This document shows positions 33,422-41,680 of a stretch of DNA of 64,000 nt, one piece after another. The stretch is from the NCBI RefSeq assembly GCF_016924755.1, contig NZ_JAFFJX010000008.1, forward strand, positions 310,001-374,000, in the 5' to 3' direction. Numbering within the stretch: the stretch's first letter is position 1; every line of letters starts with the position of its first letter. The notes under the pieces are model-generated. The model was not told where the DNA came from. It saw only the letters and a list, made by a program, of their open reading frames with translations, and ran no database searches. This DNA is from Longitalea arenae (GTDB taxonomy: Bacteria; Bacteroidota; Bacteroidia; Chitinophagales; Chitinophagaceae). Made by a program: the position numbers and the translations under genes.

Positions 33422-35299
33422 ATGAAAAAAGCAACTTTATTTATATATATCGTCCTTATAATTTCCATAGCTGCCTGCAAAAAAGACTTCCTCGATCGTA
33501 AACCCGACGACCAGATGACCGAACAGCAGGTATTTGCCGATTATGAAAAAGTGAACAAGCTGGTCACCGATCTCTACAGCGATCTTAAATCCCGTTCGCG
33601 TGGATTGGCCTTCCTGCAACATTTTTCACTCAGCGCCATCACCGATGAATGCCGGGGATCAACGGTTGAAAATGGCCAGTCACGTACCTATAATACGGGA
33701 GGCTGGAATCCCAGTGATCAACCAGGCAGCGGCTTTAAATGGGGCGACATTTACGCCACCCTTCGCATTGCGAATTTGATCCTCCACGGGGTGAGAGCTT
33801 ATGGTACGCCGGATAATCCACTCAACAAAGGCGACCTTGACATCCGGATGGGTGAATCGTATTTCATGCGGGCCTATTATCATTACCTGGCCGCCAGGTT
33901 GTATGGCGAAGTGCCCTATATCGATTACCTGATCGATCCCAATGGTGATCTGGCCATTAAGCAGGAACCCTTTCATACCGTCGTAGACAAGATCAGTAAA
34001 GATTGTGACTCGGCCATCGCCCTTTTGCCGGTAAGTCAAACGGATCCGCAATTTGCGCGGGTTGAAAAAGGAACAGCCCTGGCCTTACAGGCTATTGTTC
34101 GATGGATGGCCGCTACCCCACTCTATAACGGCGGTGTGCTGCCCAACGATAACCGCATCGGCAAAGCGAGCTACAGCGCCCGGGATAATAAACGCTGGGA
34201 AGCCGCCCGCGACGCCGCCAAAGCCGTACTGGACCTGAAAATGGAAAACGGCCAGCTCCGTTATGGTTTGTATACGAATTATGGACCGAATGATTTTGTT
34301 TCGGGCAGTAACAATAAAGTGTATTCGCGTTTGTACCAATTATTCTATGACTTCAATGCCTTCAGAACAGAAGGTATTTTTATGCTGATGAACGATAAAT
34401 GGGAAGCCTGGCAGGGCGACAATTATCCACCATCGGAAGGCGGCGGTTCCCGGCAACAGCCCGTGCAGGAACAGGTAGATGAGTATGAATATATTGCGCC
34501 CGATGGCTATGGTTACCCGGTGTACGATGCCCGGGCGGTGGCCGACGGTTACGACGACGCCAACCCTTACGAAGGCATTAAACGCGATCCGCGGCTGTAC
34601 CGCGACGTTATCTACAATGGCGCTATGTTCCGGAATTCTGTAAAGAATATGGCAACGGGCTCCGACCGCATTGGCGCTACCAATTCCACGACCACCGGTT
34701 ATTTTCTGCGCAAGTTTTACCGCGAAGATTACCGGCCTGGCAATGGCGTAGGCTTCCAGATCCATTATCCGCTGATAAGACTACCGGAGATCATGCTGAT
34801 CTATGCAGAAGCCCTGAATGAAACCGGCGGTTCACCAGATGAGATCATGACGATGCTGAATACGATACGGCAGCGGTCGTTTATGGCGCCGGTGCCACCG
34901 GCTGTAAAAGGTGATAAAGAAAAAACCAATGAATACATTCAACGGGAACGGCGGGTGGAATTCTTCTATGAGAACAAACGCTGGTTCACGGCCCGTTTAT
35001 ATTTAGAACCCAGCAGCGCGAGGGAATTGGCCAGGGAGCAGGCCTGGCAGGCCGCCGGTGGTGATAATGATACCCGCTCCCAGAAATTCTGGCCATATCC
35101 CAAATGCCAGCGCATGGTAAATGGGATGAAACCGGTTGAAGACCCAAATGGGAAAATAGTGATCGGTGGAAAAAAATACAGCATGCAGCGGTTTTATGTT
35201 TCCACCTGGGTGTTCGTAGCGCCTACGCATTATTTCTTCCCGATCATGCAGGATGAATTGATAAAAGATCCGGCCTTACAGCAGACACCCGGTTGGTAG
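33422..35299 (+). CDS. SusD/RagB-type outer-membrane lipoprotein
   Basis: 625 residues. Signal peptide with lipobox IAAC (Cys19) followed by KKDFLDRKPDD, the usual SusD start. TPR-like helices (GESYFMRAYYHYLAARLYGE) and the C-terminal SusD region (LPEIMLIYAEALNETGGSPD, IQRERRVEFFYENKRWFTAR, ending YFFPIMQDELIKDP) are present. It is the surface lid and ligand-binding partner of the SusC-type transporter encoded just upstream. Confidence 0.95.
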   Translation: MKKATLFIYIVLIISIAACKKDFLDRKPDDQMTEQQVFADYEKVNKLVTDLYSDLKSRSRGLAFLQHFSLSAITDECRGSTVENGQSRTYNTGGWNPSDQPGSGFKWGDIYATLRIANLILHGVRAYGTPDNPLNKGDLDIRMGESYFMRAYYHYLAARLYGEVPYIDYLIDPNGDLAIKQEPFHTVVDKISKDCDSAIALLPVSQTDPQFARVEKGTALALQAIVRWMAATPLYNGGVLPNDNRIGKASYSARDNKRWEAARDAAKAVLDLKMENGQLRYGLYTNYGPNDFVSGSNNKVYSRLYQLFYDFNAFRTEGIFMLMNDKWEAWQGDNYPPSEGGGSRQQPVQEQVDEYEYIAPDGYGYPVYDARAVADGYDDANPYEGIKRDPRLYRDVIYNGAMFRNSVKNMATGSDRIGATNSTTTGYFLRKFYREDYRPGNGVGFQIHYPLIRLPEIMLIYAEALNETGGSPDEIMTMLNTIRQRSFMAPVPPAVKGDKEKTNEYIQRERRVEFFYENKRWFTARLYLEPSSARELAREQAWQAAGGDNDTRSQKFWPYPKCQRMVNGMKPVEDPNGKIVIGGKKYSMQRFYVSTWVFVAPTHYFFPIMQDELIKDPALQQTPGW

Positions 35300-35312
35300 C
35301 GATGAAAGCGGT

Positions 35313-35465
35313 CAAATGAGTCACATAAGTCAAATGGGTCATATTAAGTCAAATGAGTCATATAAGTCACATAGATAAAATCAGTCAGACAGGTTAAAGC
35401 GATTGCACTACTTTTTGACTATTTTGACGCTTTGCCTCTTTTGACTCATTTGACTGCTTTGACTG
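35313..35465. repeat. GTCAAATGA-type arrays in inverted pair across the stop of the DUF1772 gene
   Basis: The plus strand carries AGTCAAATGAGTCA units in 35313-35385 and the inverse TGACTCATTTGACT in 35411-35465. The pair 35347-35360 / 35442-35455 is a perfect 14-bp inverted repeat. The second arm lies in the coding region of the minus-strand gene ending at 35394 and the first arm lies beyond its stop. Confidence 0.85.
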
Positions 35466-35951
35466 CCCAATAATACAAGCCATCAATACCAGTATCAAAG
35501 CGATGGCGTTGGCGATGGTGCGAATGCGGTGCAATTGATTCCAGGGCTTTTCAAACTGCGCCCGGTGCTCACTGATCCCTTCAGGAGAAGCCGCCTGAAT
35601 ATTGAACGCATCCAGCGCATTGTTCAGCGGAACATTGCCCATAATGGTAACCCCAAAAGTGCCGATCGCATACACGAGGGTGGCAGCAAGCAAGAAATAA
35701 AAACGCATCGAAGCGGGATGGCTGTACTGCAGCCAGGTGCTCACCGGCAATAATACCAGCGTGCCCATAAAGCTCATAAAGAATAAAGGATTCAGTATTT
35801 CGCGGTTGATCGACTGCATGGCAGCCAGGTAACCGGCATCGGGTAATTTGCCCAGTCCGGCGTTTACCGAACAGGAATAGGCGTAAAACAAACCAGCGAT
35901 CAGTGCGGTGGTAAAAGCGGTGACCAGAAGAGTGATGTTGGCGAAAGTCAT
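35394..35951 (-). CDS. DUF1772-type (anthrone oxygenase-like) membrane protein
   Basis: 185 residues, four membrane helices. Typical start ANITLLVTAFTTALIAGLFY followed by YSCSVNAGLGKLPDAGYLAA and MQSINREILNP. The GNVPLNNALDA motif is in the middle. The last 23 residues (SKQSNESKEAKRQNSQKVVQ and SL) are hydrophilic, low in complexity and encoded by the GTCAAA repeat, so the tail is repeat-derived. It is probably co-transcribed with the cytochrome gene upstream (16 bp gap). Confidence 0.82.
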   Translation of the reverse strand: MTFANITLLVTAFTTALIAGLFYAYSCSVNAGLGKLPDAGYLAAMQSINREILNPLFFMSFMGTLVLLPVSTWLQYSHPASMRFYFLLAATLVYAIGTFGVTIMGNVPLNNALDAFNIQAASPEGISEHRAQFEKPWNQLHRIRTIANAIALILVLMACIIGQSKQSNESKEAKRQNSQKVVQSL

Positions 35952-35967
35952 TGTATATGGTTTTATG

Positions 35968-36936
35968 TTATAGTTGTAAATATTGTTTGATCAGGGAAAG
36001 CCCTTCCGTATCAACCGTGGTGGTACCAGTTCGGGGCATAGTGCCTTTCTCCATCAGATGAATGATACGGTTCTGTTTGGCGGAGATGCGGGTGTTCTCA
36101 AAGGGAACTTCCCAACCAAAACGCACACCCGAGCGGGCACAGGAACCTTTATCGCTATGGCAATGCGCACAATTCACATCGAGGTATGCCCGCACTCTTT
36201 CGGGCAAAGAAGAGGCTGCATTTTTCCAGTCCGGCAGTTTGGAGAACCGGTCTGGGTTAACCGCATGTAAGACACCGGCTTCCTGAAGATACTGTAACTG
36301 GTTCATTGTTTTGTTATTCCGTACTACGTTCCGGTTAAGGTTCCTGATCTTCGGCCCCACCGGCATCAGCGAATTACCGCTATTATGGCAACTGGCGCAA
36401 TCCCTGGCAGCAGGAATATGATAAGCGATCGTTCTGGTATTTGCCTGCTCGTCGATCCAGGTAACGGACGTATTCGAACCGCCGGTTGCTAAAACAGCAT
36501 CCGTTTGTCCGGCGTTCCAAACATAGGTAGCTCCCAACCATTGGCCTTTGTTCTTTAGCAGCAGCCTGGTCTCGATCAGCCTTTTCCCTTTTGAAACATT
36601 TCTTTTATCGTTGAAATAATAGAAGGTCTTTACGAGCATAGTTCCGTCAGGGAATTCAGGCAGTCCATCCCCTGTTGCAGTAACCGTTTCGCCCACGGGC
36701 AGTTTGATGAGCCTTTGTTTTTCGGCAAAATCGGTGAACAGACCGGTAGCGAGTTCATACAATTGAAAACCATTGCCGGGAACAAGGGCTGCCGGATCAC
36801 CTGTGAAAATATGATAATCCGAAAGGCGGGGCAATAAGATGCCGCCATCGTTTGCAGCAGCGCGGGCACCAGGCAGGTATTTGGCTGCCAATGCTCCTGA
36901 AACCACCAGTATTGCCAGAGTTATGATCCGGTTCAT
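35968..36936 (-). CDS. Secreted diheme c-type cytochrome-like protein (TIGR03806/HNE_0200-like)
   Basis: 322 residues, signal peptide at the N-terminus. Two CxxCH haem-binding motifs, C180-ASC-H184 and C256-AHC-H260, with LMPVGPKIRNLNR between them. The N-terminal 170 residues (RLSDYHIFTGDPAALVPG, FPDGTMLVKTFYYFNDKR) match my memory of the HNE_0200 family of periplasmic proteins often found with copper or c-type oxidases. Redox partner unknown. Periplasmic, or exported and then anchored; no lipobox is visible. Confidence 0.8.
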   Translation of the reverse strand: MNRIITLAILVVSGALAAKYLPGARAAANDGGILLPRLSDYHIFTGDPAALVPGNGFQLYELATGLFTDFAEKQRLIKLPVGETVTATGDGLPEFPDGTMLVKTFYYFNDKRNVSKGKRLIETRLLLKNKGQWLGATYVWNAGQTDAVLATGGSNTSVTWIDEQANTRTIAYHIPAARDCASCHNSGNSLMPVGPKIRNLNRNVVRNNKTMNQLQYLQEAGVLHAVNPDRFSKLPDWKNAASSLPERVRAYLDVNCAHCHSDKGSCARSGVRFGWEVPFENTRISAKQNRIIHLMEKGTMPRTGTTTVDTEGLSLIKQYLQL

Positions 36937-37008
36937 ACAATTGTTTTATGAACCCAAAATTACCCGGGCGATGAAGAGAAAAATAGAACAAAAACGACAC
37001 GAAGCAAT

Positions 37009-37040
37009 GTGATAATTTGATAATGTGATAATGTGATAAT
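37009..37040. repeat. TGTGATAA octamer array
   Basis: Four units of TGTGATAA/TTTGATAA, the inverse orientation of the CATTATCA family at 12362 and 57568. It lies about 70 bp beyond the stop of the AraC-type gene at 37113. Confidence 0.75.
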
Positions 37041-37112
37041 GAAATGCCGGCAGCGGCAATGGCAGATGAAAATCTGCAAATAAGATGTACGAATCGGCAG
37101 CGTTTGGGAGCG

Positions 37113-37928
37113 TTATTTTATCACAGGAAAATTCTCGGCTATTTCACTCAGTTGTTTGCGGTAATCGAATGGAGAAACGCCGGTGAATTCTTTGAAGGAG
37201 CGAATGAAGTGCGATTGATCGGCATAGCCGTTCTCGTAAGCGATATCGGACAGTTTCTGATAATTATTTTTGCGAAGCTGGGTCAGCGCTTCCTGGAAGC
37301 GGCAGATGCGGGAGAACAGTTTGGCAGAAATGCCAATGGATTGTTTGAACCGGCGCTCAAGGGTGCGTTCAGAAAGCTGCAGTTGTTTTTGCAGCACAGC
37401 AAAGGAAACCTCGCCTTTTCCCTGGAGGATTTCAGTGAGGGCAAAGCCGGAGACCGTGTCGTGCCGCTCATGATTCCGTTCAGCGGCATTGAGTAAACTG
37501 GCTGCGATCAGGTTGATCTGTTCTTCAATAGAAGCGGCATACATGAGTTGCTCCTGCAGGTGCTTTTCTTTTTTATGTTGCACGAGTCCCAGGTCAACAC
37601 AGGAGCCGGTTAGCTCATGGGCATCGATGCCGAAAACCCGCTGCAGGGCATTCGGTTGTAAACAGATCCCTACGGTATGCAGCTTTCCATTCAAATACAT
37701 TTTGGTAGGCTGAACCGTTTGGCCATATACGAAAATACCGGGCAATTGCTTATTTTCTTCCAGGTAGAAACTTCCTTTATCAGGCTGTTGGAACATGATG
37801 CCGGGACAACCGTCAGCGAGTGGACTGAATGTGATGGTAGAAGCGGTAGTAGTATTACTTTCCAGTACCCAGAAGTACTTTACAAAAGGCCGAAGATTGT
37901 CGGGCGGTAAAATAATACGGTAGTCCAT
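37113..37928 (-). CDS. AraC-family transcriptional regulator
   Basis: 271 residues from ATG 37928. An N-terminal cupin-like sensor domain (about 1-150, starting MDYRIILPPDNLRPFVKYFW) is of a kind seen in many Bacteroidota AraC proteins. The C-terminal AraC domain has LQLSERTLERRFKQSIGISA and KLSDIAYENGYADQSHFI, ending GVSPFDYRKQLSE. It is divergent from the tRNA-Val gene. Target unknown. Confidence 0.9.
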   Translation of the reverse strand: MDYRIILPPDNLRPFVKYFWVLESNTTTASTITFSPLADGCPGIMFQQPDKGSFYLEENKQLPGIFVYGQTVQPTKMYLNGKLHTVGICLQPNALQRVFGIDAHELTGSCVDLGLVQHKKEKHLQEQLMYAASIEEQINLIAASLLNAAERNHERHDTVSGFALTEILQGKGEVSFAVLQKQLQLSERTLERRFKQSIGISAKLFSRICRFQEALTQLRKNNYQKLSDIAYENGYADQSHFIRSFKEFTGVSPFDYRKQLSEIAENFPVIK

Positions 37929-38041
37929 GTACAGGTAAGATTTAAAATGGCCCCTGTTCAGGGACTTATGCAATTTATTGATTTTCCGGGTGCCGGCTTG
38001 TTTAAAAAAGGGAAAAAATACTCATTATCAAGGCAAAAAAA

Positions 38042-38072
38042 TTTGGTGGAAATATAACAAGCCTTATCTTTG
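38042..38072 (+). promoter_or_regulatory. Bacteroidota consensus promoter of the tRNA-Val gene
   Basis: TTTG (38042-38045) and TATCTTTG (38065-38072, exact TAnnTTTG) with 19-nt spacing. It predicts a start near 38080 and a leader of about 60 nt before the tRNA at 38143. Confidence 0.75.
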
Positions 38073-38142
38073 CACTCCCAAAACGCAATAAGGGTAGCAA
38101 GAGAGAACCTAAAGAGTGTCAGGGAATTAGAAGATCTTACAA

Positions 38143-38217
38143 GGGAGTTTAGCTCAGCTGGTTTAGAGCATCTGCCTTACAAGCAGAGGGTCGGCGGTTC
38201 GATCCCGTCAACTCCCA
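38143..38217 (+). tRNA. tRNA-Val (anticodon TAC)
   Basis: 75 nt. The acceptor stem GGGAGTT pairs with AACTCCC, discriminator A, no encoded CCA. The D-arm is TAGCTCAGCTGGTTTAGAGC, the anticodon loop is CTTACAA (anticodon TAC) and the T-arm is GGCGGTTCGATCCCGTC. All four arms fold correctly. Confidence 0.97.
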
Positions 38218-38226
38218 CAGCACTGA

Positions 38227-38255
38227 AAGGTTCACAGCAATGTGAGCCTTTTTTT
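38227..38255 (+). terminator. Rho-independent terminator of tRNA-Val
   Basis: AAGGTTCACA, loop GCAA, TGTGAGCCTT, then a T run. The 10-bp stem has one G-U pair and begins 10 nt after the tRNA. Confidence 0.88.
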
Positions 38256-38339
38256 ATTGATAGATACACAATGCCAACCCAAAGGTAACTTTATCAGAAT
38301 GCCTTTTGTTTTAATCCATTTCAAATACCCTGAATTGTT

Positions 38340-38960
38340 ATGAAAACAATCGTACTTTTAATGGCCGCTGTTTTACTTTTCAGTTGCAAAAGCAATCCTG
38401 GCGCGGATAATAACAAAGCAGCTAAGAGCTCCCATAAAAATATTAGCGACCAGCCAGTAAATGAAGATTTTCGGGCCTTCATTGCCAAATTCAAAATCTT
38501 GCAACTTCCTTTAACCATTAAAACGCTTGAAATTAACGATTCTACCCTGCCAGGCCTTGAAGGTCATGACACCAATTATATAAGAAATGAATACCCCGGT
38601 ACCCGCCAGTGTGCATATGGCTTATTACCCGACACTACAAACAACTACAAAATAATATGGCTGTTGCCTGCAGAAATTTATGCGCCCATTTTAACTACGT
38701 TTTCAAAACAGGGACAAAAACTGAGCGAAGCTTCCCTGGGTGTAGGTGGATGCGGTTCGGACTGTTGTTTTGAATGTAATGAAACCATTATCATCAACAA
38801 AGATCTTTCTATATATTCAGCCGATTCTATTAAGAGTTGTGAATGCGACGACAATGGTCCCAAACCGGAGACCATGCGCAAATACGCAAGAGTGAAAACG
38901 ACAAAAATTGGTATTGACGGACATTTTACTTTTTCGGATATTGTAGAAAAAGACTACTAA
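38340..38960 (+). CDS. Hypothetical lipoprotein with a cysteine-rich segment
   Basis: 206 residues. Lipobox LLFSC (Cys16). The mature part has a cluster of cysteines (GGCGSDCCFECNETI and SCECDDNG) that could hold disulfides or metal. I do not recognise the family. The ATG follows an AT-rich leader. It is monocistronic as far as can be seen. Confidence 0.72.
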   Translation: MKTIVLLMAAVLLFSCKSNPGADNNKAAKSSHKNISDQPVNEDFRAFIAKFKILQLPLTIKTLEINDSTLPGLEGHDTNYIRNEYPGTRQCAYGLLPDTTNNYKIIWLLPAEIYAPILTTFSKQGQKLSEASLGVGGCGSDCCFECNETIIINKDLSIYSADSIKSCECDDNGPKPETMRKYARVKTTKIGIDGHFTFSDIVEKDY

Positions 38961-39224
38961 ACTCTTTATGCTCAACCAGGATCTTTGTAATCAGTTGCTA
39001 CTGACAGGACGAAATTGAGAAATTAAGAATGAATGCAAGAAAACGGTGATCGACAATAGAAAAAATCCCCCCTATTGCATCCCTCATCAACACCCGGTGA
39101 TTTCGTGCCGGGAAAACAGTGAGCAGGCATTCACCTCACATTTTTAGCAATCAGCGGCTACCATAAATAAGAATGCAATGAACCATTCAACCCTTACAGG
39201 TGTTTCTATTACCTGTAGCTGACT
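38961..39224. other. Intergenic region with a hairpin
   Basis: No gene seen. CCCGG-N10-CCGGG near 39093-39113 can form a short stem, which may terminate the lipoprotein transcript, though no T run follows. Confidence 0.3.
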
Positions 39225-39680
39225 ATGTCTTACCAAATTGAAAAAACAGTAACCATCAACGCTCCGGCGGCCATCGTCTGGACAACCATCACCGAGCCGC
39301 AGCTGATGAAGTTATGGATGGGTGATGCATCCATGCAACTTGAAATTCAAACGAGCTGGGTGGTGAACAGTCCGGTCATTATTACCGGATTTCACCACCT
39401 GCATTTTGAAAACAAAGGGATGGTGCTGCAATTTGAACCGGGAAAACGGCTTCAGTATACGCATTTAAGCTCCCTGTCGCGGCTGCCTGATCAACCAGAG
39501 AATTATTCAATCCTTACCTTTGATCTCATCGCCGCCAACGATCTTACAACGCTAACACTTACCATCACTAATTTCCCAACGGAGACCATTTACCGGCACC
39601 TGGCTTTTTACTGGCAAACAACGATCGTGATGATAAAAAAGTTTATAGAAGAGAACCAGTCCCATATTCTGACCGAGTGA
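39225..39680 (+). CDS. SRPBCC/AHSA1-type (START-like) protein
   Basis: 151 residues with the AHSA1 pattern: IEKTVTINAPAAIVWTTITE at the start, GDASMQLEIQTSWVVNSPVI, FEPGKRLQYTH in the middle and a C-terminal amphipathic helix. These small alpha/beta proteins bind hydrophobic ligands or partner proteins; specific role unknown. No operon partner is evident. Confidence 0.82.
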   Translation: MSYQIEKTVTINAPAAIVWTTITEPQLMKLWMGDASMQLEIQTSWVVNSPVIITGFHHLHFENKGMVLQFEPGKRLQYTHLSSLSRLPDQPENYSILTFDLIAANDLTTLTLTITNFPTETIYRHLAFYWQTTIVMIKKFIEENQSHILTE

Positions 39681-39879
39681 TCATCGCAGTTAGATAAACC
39701 AGCTGGAACTAAACCCAGCGCTCAGGTGCCGCAAGCAGGTAATGAAGGGCAAAAACTTCCGCTTTCGTAATAGAGCCGCAACAGTGTAGCCCCGTCCTTT
39801 TTCGTATTCGTCACAGTTAATTGTTCTGAATGAAGCGTTTATGTGAAAAACACCCTTTATTAAAAACCCATAAAAGGGC

Positions 39880-39910
39880 TTGCTAAGCGTAGGGTATTTT
39901 TATAAATTTG
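39880..39910 (+). promoter_or_regulatory. Bacteroidota promoter of clpS
   Basis: TTG (39880-39882) and TAAATTTG (39903-39910, exact TAnnTTTG) with 20-nt spacing. Transcription would start near 39917. The in-frame TTG at 39908 lies inside the -7 element, which rules it out as the clpS start and supports ATG 39932. Confidence 0.7.
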
Positions 39911-39931
39911 TACCGGAATAAACCATTATAT

Positions 39932-40228
39932 ATGGCTATCGACGCACCGGTTAAACCACATTACGAGGAGGATACAGATGTTCTTACCACATTGGATGAA
40001 CCATATAGTTTGATTGTATGGAATGATGAGGTAAATACATTTGAATGGGTGATAGAGACCCTGGTAGAAGTATGCGGCCATTCAGCAGAACAGGCCGAAC
40101 AATGCGCTTATATCATCCATTTCCAGGGTAAATATGCCGTAAAACAAGGCTCATACGACGAATTAAAACCACAATGCGATGCCATCACCGACCGCGGTAT
40201 TGGCGCTACCCTTGAAGTATTGACCTGA
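39932..40228 (+). CDS. clpS: ATP-dependent Clp protease adaptor ClpS
   Basis: 98 residues from ATG 39932. The ClpS core is YSLIVWNDEVNTFEWVIETL, with GHSAEQAEQCAYIIHFQGKY and the end RGIGATLEV. It recognises N-degrons (Leu, Phe, Tyr, Trp) and delivers them to ClpA/C-ClpP. The next gene, aat, makes such N-degrons, so the two form one pathway. Confidence 0.93.
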   Translation: MAIDAPVKPHYEEDTDVLTTLDEPYSLIVWNDEVNTFEWVIETLVEVCGHSAEQAEQCAYIIHFQGKYAVKQGSYDELKPQCDAITDRGIGATLEVLT

Positions 40229-40358
40229 GCCCGCTCATCGTACTCATCAACTTTCGCCTGCCGCCGGCCCTTCCCTATCCTAATGGATTATGGGGCGCTG
40301 ATCTACATCTTACATTCTTCTTTTTGTCTATATTTACGGCAACCAACCATAGTCCGGC

Positions 40359-41012
40359 ATGCCTTTATTTGCGTTGAATAAAGAAATAATATTTCCACCC
40401 GTTCACCTGGCTGAACCGGATGGATTATTAGCTGTTGGCGGAGACCTTTCTACCGAACGTTTATTAGTGGCTTATCGCCAGGGCATTTTTCCATGGTATG
40501 AAGGACAGCATATTTTATGGTGGTGCCCGAACCCCCGGTTCGTCTTAACCCCTGCTACGTTGAAGGTAAGTAAGAGCATGAAACAGTTGTTCAAAAAAGA
40601 AGCATTTACCTTCACGATCAACAAAGCATTTGCAGAGGTGATCAATAACTGCAAGAATATAAACCGGCCCGGACAAAGCGGCACCTGGATCACCAATTCC
40701 ATGAAGGATGCTTATACCCGTCTGCACCGCCAGGGCTTTGCGCACAGCGCAGAAGTATGGTTGAATGATGAACTGGTTGGAGGCTTATATGGAATAAGAT
40801 TGGGCAAAGTGTTTTTTGGCGAAAGCATGTTCAGCAAAGTAAGCAATGCCAGTAAATATGCTTTTATCAGCTATATTCATCAACTGCAGGAAGAAGGTGT
40901 GCAGTTGATCGACTGCCAGGTATATACCGAACACCTCGAAAGCCTGGGCGCACACATGATCCCGCGCGATGAATTCATTCATTTATTAAAGATCTACATC
41001 CCCGAAAAATAA
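40359..41012 (+). CDS. aat: Leucyl/phenylalanyl-tRNA--protein transferase
   Basis: 217 residues, normal length. Motifs are FPPVHLAEPDGLLAVGGDLS, YRQGIFPWYEGQHILWWCPN, GTWITNSMKDAYTRLHRQGF and GVQLIDCQVYTEHLESLGAH. It transfers Leu or Phe from tRNA to N-terminal Lys or Arg of proteins, making ClpS substrates. The gene is 130 bp downstream of clpS. Confidence 0.96.
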   Translation: MPLFALNKEIIFPPVHLAEPDGLLAVGGDLSTERLLVAYRQGIFPWYEGQHILWWCPNPRFVLTPATLKVSKSMKQLFKKEAFTFTINKAFAEVINNCKNINRPGQSGTWITNSMKDAYTRLHRQGFAHSAEVWLNDELVGGLYGIRLGKVFFGESMFSKVSNASKYAFISYIHQLQEEGVQLIDCQVYTEHLESLGAHMIPRDEFIHLLKIYIPEK

Positions 41013-41044
41013 AAAAGGAGCCCTTTGAATAAGCGCTCCTTTTT
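41012..41044. terminator. Bidirectional terminator between aat and the lipoprotein gene
   Basis: AAAAAGGAGC and GCTCCTTTTT form a 10-bp stem with a 13-nt loop. A and T runs on both sides let it stop transcription from both convergent genes. Confidence 0.88.
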
Positions 41045-41066
41045 AGTTAACGTATCAACTGGTTAA

Positions 41067-41555
41067 CTACTTACTATAGGTGGCTACCGAATAATGTTTC
41101 AGGGTAGTTACTTTCAGTTGATCATTCTTCACATACACTTTCTTGTACTCCCTGAATTGATCATGGTTATCCATAAAACCCACGACACATGAATATTTAT
41201 CTTCGCCTTTTTGAATAACAGGTTTTGGCGCTATGCCCATATCAGGCAGCTTCAACGTATCATCCCCTTCCAGTTCTTCGTACTTTACTTTCATGATGTA
41301 CTGAAAGGTCTTAGGCGTTTCATACAGTTTTACCGAAAAATACCAATCGTTCAGCGGATTTTCCGTTTTTTCCTTGTGCTCCGCCACCGGCTCGGGATTC
41401 ACCGTGTTGCGGTAAAGCGGTACTTTTTCCGCAGGTGGCGCTTTAATAGGCGCAGCGGCTTTTGCATCTTCCGCCTTGGGTACTGCTTCTTTGGGTGTTG
41501 TCTCATGACACCCGGCTGCAAGCAAACAGCATAATAACAGGTTGCGTCTTTTCAT
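41067..41555 (-). CDS. Hypothetical lipoprotein
   Basis: 162 residues. Lipobox LAAGC (Cys16), then an Ala/Pro/Lys/Glu-rich linker (about 20-60) and a globular beta-rich domain (NDWYFSVKLYETPKTFQYIM, KYSCVVGFMDNHDQFREYKK). Family not recognised. It is convergent with aat and shares the terminator at 41012-41044. Confidence 0.7.
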   Translation of the reverse strand: MKRRNLLLCCLLAAGCHETTPKEAVPKAEDAKAAAPIKAPPAEKVPLYRNTVNPEPVAEHKEKTENPLNDWYFSVKLYETPKTFQYIMKVKYEELEGDDTLKLPDMGIAPKPVIQKGEDKYSCVVGFMDNHDQFREYKKVYVKNDQLKVTTLKHYSVATYSK

Positions 41556-41680
41556 AGTGTGGGTTATTTAAACAAAATTTAAGAAAAACAACAAATAGAA
41601 AGCGATGTCGCACAAGCTTTCACAAGTTTAATACCAAATCCGCATACTTACTGATCAGCGGCAATATATGTGGGGGATTT

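Noticed and set aside
38070-38288. 72-codon ORF across the tRNA-Val gene
   Set aside because: It overlaps a well-folded tRNA with its own promoter and terminator.
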